The translations under genes were made by a program, and so were the position numbers. The notes below the pieces were generated by a model, which saw only the letters and a list, made by a program, of their open reading frames with translations, had not been told where the DNA came from and searched no databases. A DNA stretch of 64,000 nt from Orychophragmus violaceus (Eukaryota > Streptophyta > Magnoliopsida > Brassicales > Brassicaceae): NCBI GenBank assembly GCA_030180135.1, contig CM058236.1:10003357-10067356 (forward strand), read 5' to 3'. Numbering within the stretch: the first letter of the stretch is position 1; every line of letters begins with the position of its first letter. Shown one piece after another: positions 1 to 8,988 of the stretch.

Positions 1-1915
1 CGCAGACGTTTCTAGAGCGTATCCCCAGAAGGATAATGGAAGATCTGAATGACTCATCATAGACCGAACCATATCCAATAAAGTTCGATTCCTCCTCTCT
101 GACACTCCATTCCATTGGGGTGTTCTAGGAGGAGTGAGTTGTGAAACAATTCCACACTCGCTCAGATAGTCACTGAACTCTTGACTCAAGTATTCTCCTC
201 CGCGATCCGACCGCAGAACTTTGATACTTTTGCCAAGTTGGTTCTGTACTTCATTCTTGAACTCCTTGAATCTATCAAAGGATTCTGACTTATGTCTCAT
301 CAAATAGACATAGCCATACCTACTGAAGTCATCAGTAAATGTAATGAAGTACTTTTAATTTCCTCTGGCAATAGTGCTCATTGGCCCACATACATCAGTA
401 TGAATAAGGCCCAATAAATCACTGGCCCTTTCAGTCGGTTTGTTGAAAGGGGCCCTAGCCATTTTGCCCATCAAGCAAGATTCGCATTTCTCACATGATT
501 CAAAATCAAATGAGCCCAGAAGCCCATTACGATGGAGCCTCTGAATGCGTTTCTCATTGATGTGGCCCAAACGACAATGCCATAAGAAAGTTGGGTTTTC
601 GTCATTTGACTTAAACCGCTTTGTATTTATGTTAAAGACATGCATTTCTTGCTTTAAGACATATAACCCATTATCTAATGGGGCGCTACCTTAAAACGTA
701 CCATCACGATGAAAAGAACAAACTTTATTCTTAATAGCAAAATCAAAACCTTCCAAATCCAAAACGGAAACTGAAATTATGTTTCTGCTAATCGCAGGTA
801 CAAAGTAGCAATTATTCAATTCTAAAACCATGCCAGAAGGTAAAGACAAATCATAAGTGCCTACGGCCAGTGCAGCAACCTTAGCTCCATTCCCGACCCG
901 TAGCTCCACTTGTCCTTTCTTCAGCGTTCTACTGTTTCTTAGTGCCTGCATATTAGTACAAATATGAGCATCGCAGCCGGTATGCAATACCCACGAAGTA
1001 GAACTAGGATTCATAACATTAAGTTTGATAACATATATACCTGAATCAGACGCATCATACGTCGTCTTCAGCTTCTTCATATCTTCCATGAACTTCTTGC
1101 AGCTTCTCTTCCAATGCCCTAGCTGCTTGCAGTAGTTGCATTTGTCATCAGGAGAAGGCACAGATTTGGGCTTGGGCTTGGGCTTGTCTTGACTCTCAGT
1201 CTGGACAGCTTTAGCCTTTCCCTTATCCTTACTAGGTTTCTTGAACCTTTTACCCCCTTGTACCATCAATACATTAGGAGTCTCCTTCTTAACATTCGGC
1301 TCTGCTGTCTTTAGCATGCCGTGCAACTCAGTCAATGTCTTAGTCATGTTTTGCATGTTATAGTTCAATATGAACTGATCAAAACACGACGACAAAGACC
1401 GCAGAATCATGTCAGTGGCTAGCTCCTGGCTAATGGCACAGTCCAGTTTCCCCAGGTTATCAATGTAACCCATCATTTTAAGGACATGAGGACTCACTGG
1501 ACTGTCCTTAGCCAGCTTGCAATCCATGAGAGATTTAACCGTCTGGTATCTCTTTGTGCGAGCTTGCTCCTGAAACAAGGCTTTCAGGCTGTTAATCATC
1601 TCAATCGGTGACAATACGTTCTCATATTGCTTCTGCAGCTCAGAGTTCATAGTCACTAGCATTAGACAATTAACGTCTTTGACATCAGCAGAATGCTTAT
1701 CCCAAGCATTCTTGTCTGCCTGCGTGGCATTGGAACGTAGCCTCTCGGGGAGAACTCTTGTAAGGAAATATTCCTTGTTCTCCTGCCTGAGAACTATTCT
1801 CAGGTTCTGATACCATTCCAAGAAATTTGATCCATTAAGATTGTCCTTCTCAAGGACGGATCTTAGCGAGAAAGTGTTGATGTGAGAAAGTGTTGATGTG
1901 AGTTGGGACGTACAT
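1..1915 (-). pseudogene. Copia-1 gag-protease-integrase, broken
   Basis: Order in the minus direction: copia-type gag, a CX2CX4HX4C zinc knuckle near 1105-1145, protease near 970-1000, the GAG-pre-integrase HHCC region (HCRLGH then CEKCESC) at 470-585, and the integrase core. The integrase keeps HTDVCGPM, RSDRGGEY and WNGVSE, with exactly 35 residues between the second Asp and the Glu, so its DD35E triad is intact. Breaks: a 16-bp duplication right after the start codon (1868-1899) shifts frame; the protease DTG reads HTG; and a stop replaces a Tyr codon at 356-358. The start at 1915 is chosen by alignment to Copia-2. Confidence 0.88.
1868..1899. repeat. 16-bp tandem duplication breaking Copia-1 gag
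   Basis: The unit gagaaagtgttgatgt occurs twice back to back. It lies about five codons after the presumed ATG (1915-1913, minus). Sixteen is not a multiple of three, so gag is out of frame after the start codon; with one copy only, the frame runs on into the gag seen in Copia-2. Confidence 0.9.
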
Positions 1916-3092
1916 AGCTGTAATTAAAAGAGGTAGAGGTTTTCGTTATGATGTTCAAGGAAATGAGAATTCTTATCTAATAAGAAAACTCACATTGTAT
2001 TCAAAACTATGTTTCCTCAGATGAGTACAATGAACCAAGATCCTTACTTCACCAAAATTTGAGTGGGCGACTCGCCATCACCCAAACTTTAGTTATCTAG
2101 GTAAACAAATCATTGCTAATTGTACCCAGTACAACTCTTGGTCGCAGATATGACAATCCATGTCTTATCCACTCTGATGTCTCTGGGCCTAGAACTTCTG
2201 ATAGCCAAGTCAAGTAAACCAATCTCTTCAGTCTTGTGATCATTGACAGTCGCACTGCAAGTCTATCAATGATCACCTGCCTTACTCATGTAATTGTGGA
2301 TACCAAGGACTCCAAGACTATCCAACAACGAAACGAGTCTTGACAGTAGACAAGATCGGGCAAGACATCAAGATCACTTGATATTTAGTTGAGGAAAAGA
2401 ACTATTTAATCTTGATGCATATCCAATATGCATCCAAAAAGTTTTTTAAGTTGTTTAAAACATCTAGATTCATTAAGTTTAAGTTAATCTAGGAACAAGG
2501 AATTAGATTTGGTTTGGTATTCGCAATTTGAGGTTCAACCACCAAATTTGTGAGCGGTCTGTCGATCGACACATCCTTGTGTCGATCGACATGACCTAAC
2601 CAAAACCAAATTGGTTTTTCCGGTTCAATCCAATTGAACCGGGTTGATAACCGGTAAATCTAATTTAACCGAAATCAACCAATTAAACCGGTTCTAAACT
2701 AATTGAGATAACCAGTCCAATCTAATTGAATCGGTTCATCCAATTAAACCGATTTAACCGATATAACCATGCGAGATAACCGGTTCAATCCAATTGAACC
2801 GATCTATCCTTTTGCATAGCCTGTGTCGACCGACACACTGGGTTGTGTCGATCGACACAGGCTATGCAACAGAAATCTGATCTCAGATCGGAACCCTAAA
2901 AATTTTATAAGTGTTTTGCGGCGCGTCGACCGACACAAGATTAGTGTTGATCGACACTATGCGAAAACACCCGATCATCGTTTTAAAGCAGAAACTTTAC
3001 TTGTTCAAAACATGATCTAGCAGGCATAAATCTAATCAAATACATCATTAGTCGAATTACATGCCTTTGATTCAATGGATTAAAACCTTAAA
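1916..3092 (-). other. Copia-1 leader between primer site and gag
   Basis: Non-coding 5' leader. It holds diverged repeats built on an AACCGGTT...CAATTGAACC theme at about 2610-2810 and three CGATCG pairs (2563/2583, 2827/2849, 2927/2949). Parts near 2140-2200 resemble the Copia-2 leader. Small reading frames here look accidental. Confidence 0.75.
2558..2959. repeat. CGATCG module pairs, Copia-1 leader
   Basis: Three pairs of the 16-bp half-site, core starts 2563/2583, 2827/2849 and 2927/2949 (spacings 20, 22, 22). The last core has decayed to TGATCG. Confidence 0.85.
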
Positions 3093-3104
3093 GCTCTGAT
3101 ACCA
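3093..3104 (-). promoter_or_regulatory. Primer binding site, initiator tRNA-Met
   Basis: On the minus strand this reads TGGTATCAGAGC, the complement of the 3' end of plant initiator tRNA-Met. It starts one base after the 5' LTR, where minus-strand DNA synthesis of a copia element is primed. Confidence 0.92.
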
Positions 3105-3105
3105 C

Positions 3106-3735
3106 TGTTGGAAAGCCTAGGATCTAAGGTTTGAAATATTGAATCATAGATCTCATGTTTACCTTAGAGATGGCAGCGGAATGGATTGGTAATCGAGATT
3201 AGCAGCGACTCAGGTGCTTCGCCTCTACCAGATACACACGCACACAAATCTGGAAAGCCGGGATGCTAGTGCCGGATCTAAGGATCACTGAGTTTAGGTG
3301 GCTAGGTTTCTCTGCAAAACAAACAGAACAACTAGGGTTCCAGGTCGTTCATATAAACCTTTATATAGACCTGGAATGACTAAACCGATCATTGGAATAA
3401 TTCCAATTCGTTTAAGTCATCAAATCGAAACATCAGTTTCGAAACCCGGCCTGTGTCGATCGACACACCTCTTTAAATCTCAATATCAATGTGCATCCAA
3501 TACACATCAACATGATCATTACCATAATGATCATTCCCATATTTATGCTTCCAGTTTGCTTAGGTGTGTGACCCTATAGGATCATATAATACTGGCAGTA
3601 AGTCTACAACTTACAGATTGCAAGAGGCTTCTAGCAAAACATTGCAATCACCCAGTATTATACAAATGTCTGATCTCGACACACAACTATCATCAGGAGT
3701 GAGTACAAGCGTGATTTCAGGACACAATCCCAACA
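3106..3735 (-). repeat. Copia-1 5' LTR
   Basis: 630 bp, bounded by TGTTGG and CCAACA inverted ends and followed (minus direction) by the tRNA-Met primer site. A TATA box TATATAAA lies at 3360-3367 on the minus strand. A single CGATCG half-site (core 3457) sits about 90 bp upstream of it. The partner LTR is outside the window, so no TSD can be read. Confidence 0.88.
3452..3467. repeat. CGATCG half-site in Copia-1 LTR
   Basis: One full half-site (TGTGTCGATCGACACA), core at 3457, with no recognisable partner at 20-22 bp. It occupies the position upstream of the TATA box where Athila LTRs carry a pair. Confidence 0.8.
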
Positions 3736-3907
3736 GTTTAGCCATTTCTTCATCTGTTGAATTATCAACAGGTTGCTTCTGCTCTTTGTTCAGGTTGCGA
3801 ATTGGTGCCATAGGTGGAGCTGCTGGTGCTGGTGGTGGAATTAGTCTCTGCTCCAACTGAGTGATCCTATCACTGATTCCTCTCATGGCTTCTAGCAGTT
3901 GAGCCAT
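3736..3907 (-). pseudogene. Gypsy gag N-terminus cut by Copia-1
   Basis: From a Met at 3907 the minus strand reads MAQLLEAMRGISDRITQLEQ, a coiled-coil start very like the start of the gag of element D (18187; MNQLLEVLRSMSEHLTQLEN). A proline/alanine-rich stretch follows, then the Copia-1 LTR begins. The rest of this gag should lie left of the window, beyond Copia-1. Confidence 0.6.
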
Positions 3908-3925
3908 CGTAATCTGAGCTAGTTT

Positions 3926-4153
3926 GGGACAAACTACAACGTCTAGTTTGCTTGAATCACACAAACACGGAGAACACAAAGGGTTGCGGTTTTCTTTGCT
4001 AAGAAAAACTCATGTACTTTATTGATCTAGGGTTAATGATACACTGCTGCGAGAGGGGAGTTTATAAACATTCCAAACAGCTATGCCCTTCTAGGGGACT
4101 TGAAGCAAATAAACAAAAAGGAAATACAGACTCGATTGGGACAAACTACAACG
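3926..4153. repeat. 16-bp direct repeats about 212 bp apart
   Basis: gggacaaactacaacg occurs at 3926-3941 and 4138-4153, each followed by a CTAGTTT. Between them is AT-rich non-coding sequence. It may be leader or LTR remains of the gypsy element whose gag is at 3736; the origin is not resolved. Confidence 0.45.
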
Positions 4154-4990
4154 GCTAGTTTTTATTGAAAGGGAAAACAGACTCTAAAATTGAAAATAAG
4201 ATCACACAAAACAAAGAAACTCATTAGTCATAATCTGAATGGAAATACTTACCTTGTATAGGTCTTGGACGAGTTCACTTTGTGTTTAGATGAGAAAAAT
4301 GATCGTTGGAGCTGACAAATCTTCTTTTAAATGAAGTGATGTGTTTTGCTCCAACTCTTCTTGCTTTGGCGTGTTGATGAATAAGGTAAGTTTCTTCTGA
4401 GCTGAGTTGAATAATGTTGGACCGTCATGCATATCATAAGCTTGTTCTTGCACTTGTTTAGAAACTTGATTAAGCATGCATTACACAGCTTTGTTGACTA
4501 GTTCTCTTAGAACCTTTGTAGCTGATCCCGTCAGTGTACCTTTCCTTACGATGAGCATTGGATCTTCTGGTTCTATGTCCTCATCATACCACGACCACTT
4601 ATGCCGACTACTTCACTGAAGTAAGTGACCCCAACTCCTTCCTATACCAACAAACACTGCTGCCTTGCTAGCACACAATTCTTAAATCTCCGCGCACACT
4701 ATTCGGTCTTCAATTACGGTCGGTTCCAACAGAGCCAATCTTCAAGAGGAACCGCCATCCTCATCCGGAGATTCGCCATTGACGGTTTCGGAACTCACCT
4801 AACAAAAGACTCTAATCCACCAAACTGAAGGAAAGAAAGTAACCTTTCTAAGCCCTGACATCCCACCGCCAAGATTCATGTTTATTCCTCCACCGTCCTC
4901 TAAAGGATTCAATCCCCACCAAAGCTCGCTGAAGAGTCTCAAAGCCTCGGAGCTTCTGCAGCGAACGGATACTGGAATCTTGCAATTTTA
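4154..4990. other. Unrecognised sequence, possible gene fragments
   Basis: No TE hallmark seen. A 63-codon minus-strand frame (4286-4477) is unrecognised. On the plus strand a 67-codon frame (4625-4828) and an overlapping proline-rich frame (about 4830-4992) follow a GTAAGT donor-like site near 4621. Base composition is less AT-rich than the next kilobase, so captured or relic exons are possible. I assign no function. Confidence 0.3.
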
Positions 4991-5587
4991 TTAATGAAAC
5001 GATATGGATATCATATGAGTCATGTTCTTAAATAGACGAGATGTTTTGGACAGAAAATCTAAAAAGCGGTCATACTTAACAATTAAAGAAATTGAAAATA
5101 TGGAGATATCATCAATCATACCTTCCGTAAAACTATACATTGAAGTTGATTTACTTTTTCTCAAAAACTTCATACAATAAATCTCAATTGGGTTGCAAAT
5201 GGTAGTGCAAAAGATATACAAGTAGAATAAGAGGAATAAATATTAGTAAAATAGGAATGACTAAAATAGAGGAATCTGAGAAATAAAATGAATTAGAGGA
5301 ATATATGTAGAAAAATAAAATGTTAAGATAAATGGTAAGTTCAACGAACAAAAAGATAAATGGTAACAAATCAGAGAAATACATAGAAAACACAAATTAG
5401 TTTAAAATGTATATATATATATATTTAATAATAATTTGTATAATTACGAAATTAAGTAATAAATAAATAACTAAAACATTAATTAAAAATAAATATCACA
5501 ACTACGAAATTTAAAACAAAAGAAGTAAAAAAGAAATTTATCCGCTGGTGGTGAATTCCACATTGTTTTACTAACCATATTTTCTTA
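4991..5587. other. AT-rich spacer with (TA)n run
   Basis: About 600 bp of AT-rich sequence with a short (TA)n microsatellite near 5409-5424. I see no gene or TE domain in it. Confidence 0.6.
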
Positions 5588-5885
5588 GCAATTTAATCAC
5601 AAACAATTTTCATATAAGTCTCGACTTCTGTTTCTTCTTCCACCCCAACTCTTTGATCATCATTCACATTATGTTGTCTTTCTAAATCAGTTATTCCATA
5701 TGTTCTCTCAAAGTCAATGTCTTCGATATTTTCATTCAGATGAAATTGTGAAATCCCATTATAGAAAATATGACATATCTTTGTACTATAATGTTATATA
5801 TTGGAAGTTCATTTAAAGCTCTCCATTTTCTTCCAAACACCTCATGTTCGTTCTATAACCGAACGAAGGGTTACATGCCATCTTT
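5588..5885 (-). pseudogene. PIF/Harbinger (HARBI1-like) transposase C-terminal relic
   Basis: In the minus direction the frames read RSVIERT, stop, GVWKK, then after a frameshift KWRALNELPIYN and VQRYVIFSIMGFHNFI, then an acidic tail to a stop near 5588. The succession of VIERTFGVWK, a W/LP block, a VQ...I block and HNFI is typical of the end of plant Harbinger nucleases. The catalytic DDE part is missing. At least two frame changes and two stops make it dead. It is the oldest layer seen at this end. Confidence 0.6.
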
Positions 5886-6137
5886 TAAATATATTTTTGC
5901 TATTCACTGAAGGTTTGATTGAAGGATTTTTTTTTTGGTTTCTGATATACCATGGATTTTAGGGCTTTTAACCATGGTATATATCTTATTTATCGAGTCA
6001 TTTACTATGTTTTAGAGTCTTTTCAGGTATTTATTAGGTACAAGCACATTTGGAGCAGATTTGGTGATTATGGCACTTTCTGGAGCTTTTTGGAGTGTTT
6101 GGCCGAGAGATAGAGTTCTTTGTGGACATTTGAGGAA

Positions 6138-6174
6138 TGCATCGATCGACACACCTTTGGTGTCGATCGTTGCA
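6138..6174. repeat. CGATCG module pair, B 5' LTR
   Basis: Cores 6143 and 6164, spacing 21. The whole 37 bp can also fold as a near-perfect hairpin around a CTTTGG centre. Confidence 0.9.
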
Positions 6175-6419
6175 TATGCGAGATGGGCCAGACTCGGCGG
6201 TTTAATGAAGAATGCTGATATTGCAGAAAAGCCCAGATATTTACACAGAAGCTCAAAACGTGTTTTAGACTATATATTAGGGTTTTTAGCCACCTGTTTA
6301 GGCTACGCTTTTATTACGCTTTATTTTATTGTCAGAGAGAGTTAGAGGCTGATCCTGATCTCGAAAGAGAGAGGATTTCGAACCCCAGTTCTTTGTTTTA
6401 TTATATGCTATTTGGTTTT

Positions 6420-7625
6420 TGATAGGTTCTAAGTTTTACCCTATTCTAAACTGCAAGTGAACAGCAATGTCAAAGTAGTATATAGGGTTATTGAATCCAC
6501 AGAGACACTAGGTCTCGATAGATCAGAACAGTAGGGACTTATACTAGAAATAAGCAGATGGTGAAGTAAATAAATTGCGAAGCAAGAAAGTAAACAATAG
6601 CAAGTTGGTTGTGAAAGCAATAAACTAAAAGCGTCAAACCTAGGGTATTCTAAGGAAATCAGACAAGCAGACAGTTCATTCAGCAAGGATCTAATTAAGC
6701 ACAGTTCTAGAACTCAAAACACAAATATAGAATTAACCAAATTCCTTTGCGATAATTCTCTAAGTCTAAGTGCAGCAAACCAAACTTTCGTTTGCGAGAA
6801 CTAACAGATTAAACTAGCATTAATCCCAAGTATGATATGTTCACAATTATCCTAAACCAAACTTCCGTTTGCGCAAAGTTTAATTGCCCAATTTAATTAG
6901 TTCAGATTCCTAAACCCCACTTCCGTGACGTATTTAGCAACCTAAGATCTAGATTCTAATTGATCAGGTTAGAACTAGCTTTAAGCACAATTAAATTGAA
7001 GAACAGATATAGTTTGAATCCTTAACTGAATTTGAACAAGTCTAGAAAGTCATGAAATCCTATGTGAGAAACCCTAAACCTAACAAGGAATCTACTCAGA
7101 CATAGATAATGAAAACATAATCATATGATGAATAAATTGCATAAAAGAATAAGAGTAAAAGGGGTTCGAAATCTTCTCCAAATACAGATGATGTAACAGG
7201 TTCAGATCAGCCCCAAAAGCTCTAAAAATCCTCTGCTCTTAATTATGAAAGCGTATTGTAAAGCGTATCTAATTAAAACACTAAAAACTCTATTATATAG
7301 GTCTAATCTCGGCCAGGGGCTTCTTTGTAAATATCAGGAACTTCTGGATCAAAGTGCAAATTCTTGACTCTTCATAAACCGCCGAGTTTTGGCCCATCTC
7401 GCTGGTGCATCGATCGATGCTAGAGTGCAACGATCGACACCTTTCTCTGTTTCGGACAGTGAACTCTATCTCTCGGCCAATCACTCCAAAAATCTCCAAA
7501 ATGCTCCATTATCTCCAATTTAGCTCCAAACCTGATTATACCTGTAAAAGACTCTAAAAGAACACAAAAGACACTAAAACACACTTATATCATGGCCTAA
7601 AACTAGTAAAAACCATGATATATCA
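6420..7625 (-). repeat. Element A 3' LTR
   Basis: 1206 bp, TGATAGG to TATCA as written on the plus strand. TATA box TATATAA (minus) at 7293-7299, with a CGATCG pair starting 112 bp upstream. The outer end abuts the polypurine tract, read as CTCCCCCACACTTA from 7628. Confidence 0.93.
7406..7441. repeat. CGATCG module pair, A 3' LTR
   Basis: Cores 7411 and 7431, spacing 20, 112 bp upstream of the LTR TATA box. Confidence 0.9.
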
Positions 7626-7643
7626 ACTCCCCCACACTTAGCC

Positions 7644-7663
7644 TTTGCTTGCCCTCAAGCAAA
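7644..7663 (-). promoter_or_regulatory. PPT-adjacent hairpin, element A
   Basis: Perfect 8-bp stem TTTGCTTG/CAAGCAAA with a 4-nt loop, just inside the polypurine tract. The same hairpin with a changed outer pair is found in C and B. Confidence 0.75.
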
Positions 7664-8672
7664 ACATAGAACTAAAACATGGTGAAGAGGTTTGAAAACT
7701 CTTCAGAAACTCATTTCATCCTAGAAGCTACAATACTCAGATTCCCCTTAGTAAACCACTGAAAGAATCAATCACAGGATATCAAGACCAACATGTACTT
7801 CCCCCACACTTAGCAACTGTCCTAGGTAAACTCCACAATCACATTCAAGCATTCAAATTCTCCCTACTGACTTCTGCAAGTATTTAAGTGCGGTCTCACC
7901 TAAGGAGTATCGATCAAAGGGCACATGGATTCTTACCTTATCAGCTCTAGACCACCATACTATCTTTCTCTAGTCCCTTTCTTCTCTTTCCCTTCTTTAA
8001 CAACTGATTTTTCCCCATTGGGTATCATTTTATTTTTTTTTATCAGTGTTCTTCCCGTTATGGGGTGTACTTTGGACATATTCTATGGATCACATGAGAG
8101 AAAATAGTGTTTGCTACCATTCCCATGACCATTTCGGAGTTACTAACTCATCCTCAGTTTATTATCTTTTTTTTTTTTTTACTTTATAGAAGGGGAGAAG
8201 GGAACTAAATAGGATAGGTTGACAGGCTGTGTCAGAACTAACAAGGGAATCCGACACAAAGTATACCAAGCCCTTAGGTGAGAAATCTAAGTCAGTATTA
8301 AATTGAAGTCAGTAAAAGGATCCTCTGATACCTGAAGTGATGTGGGTGTTCCCAGTAGGTTGATCTGTGATGGGGTTTTCTAATAGTCAGAGATAGATCC
8401 TGCAACTTCATCTCAATGGTTACTTAAGTTCCTGCAAGTCTTGTTAATCTTCTCAGAAAATCATAGTTTCTTACTTAAACAATTTTGACTCAATAAAACA
8501 AATTTTTTTGAAAAACGGACTGACTCTTAAGAAAACAGAAAACAAAAGTCAGTAGCACCTCCCCCACACTTAAGACACACTGTCCCCAGTAGTGTCCAAC
8601 GAAGGATCGGTAAAAAGAAAATAAAAAATTGAAAAGATGAAATTATGTCTGTCGGGTTACCTCTGTCGCTCA

Positions 8673-8816
8673 GGCATCGATCGTTGCACTAAGTGCATCG
8701 ACCGTTACTTGGCGATTTTCGTGTATGGTCGATCGTTGCTCAAGAGCGCAACGATCGCTGCAATGCGATTCCTTTCGTGCTGTGACGATCGACACAGAAG
8801 TGCGTCGATCGTTGCA
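8673..8816. repeat. Three CGATCG pairs, A 3' UTR
   Basis: Core starts 8678/8699, 8730/8752 and 8786/8806 (spacings 21, 22, 20). A flanking GCGATT follows two of the pairs at the outer end. Confidence 0.9.
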
Positions 8817-8924
8817 CTGCGATTTTGTCCGAGACCTGCAAACATAAACTCACCAAAAACAAAAACAAACGTAAAATCCTAACAAAAACACCAAAAATTA
8901 AGTAGAAAAACACCAGTACCTAAT

Positions 8925-8942
8925 GGTGGGTTGCCTCCCACC
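8925..8942 (-). promoter_or_regulatory. Post-stop hairpin, element A
   Basis: Stem GGTGGG/CCCACC around a 6-nt loop, about 47 nt past the gag-protease stop. C, B and E carry AGTGGG/CCCACT at the matching place, a compensatory pair change. Confidence 0.7.
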
Positions 8943-8988
8943 CAACGCTTGTTTAAGGTCAATAGCTTGACCGGACGGATGGGAATTT

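Larger units (their letters stand above)
1..3735 (-). mobile_element. Copia-1, Ty1/copia LTR retrotransposon, 5' part only
   Basis: Minus-strand element: 5' LTR at 3106-3735, primer site at 3093-3104, a 1.2-kb leader, then gag, protease and integrase running off the left edge inside the integrase. RT, RNase H and the 3' LTR lie outside the window. It is closely related to Copia-2 (36137-43957), sharing the gag, integrase and leader layout, but it is more decayed. It is inserted in a gypsy gag start codon region (3736-3907). Confidence 0.9.
7626..8988 (-). other. Element A 3' UTR
   Basis: 1.36 kb of non-coding sequence between the gag-protease stop and the 3' LTR, shared in order with B, C, E and F. 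It holds three copies of a polypurine-tract-like box (CCCCCACACTTA at about 7630, 7802 and 8564), a conserved block at 7885-7920, three CGATCG pairs and two hairpins. Short plus-strand frames here (for example 7925-8107) are conserved non-coding sequence, not genes. Confidence 0.8.

Noticed and set aside
5409..5424. (TA)n run as a MITE or hairpin element
   Set aside because: Simple microsatellite with no terminal repeats or target duplication seen.
7925..8107. Small protein in the A 3' UTR (also 22147-22461)
   Set aside because: Frame length and reading differ between copies; conservation is of the DNA and not of codons.
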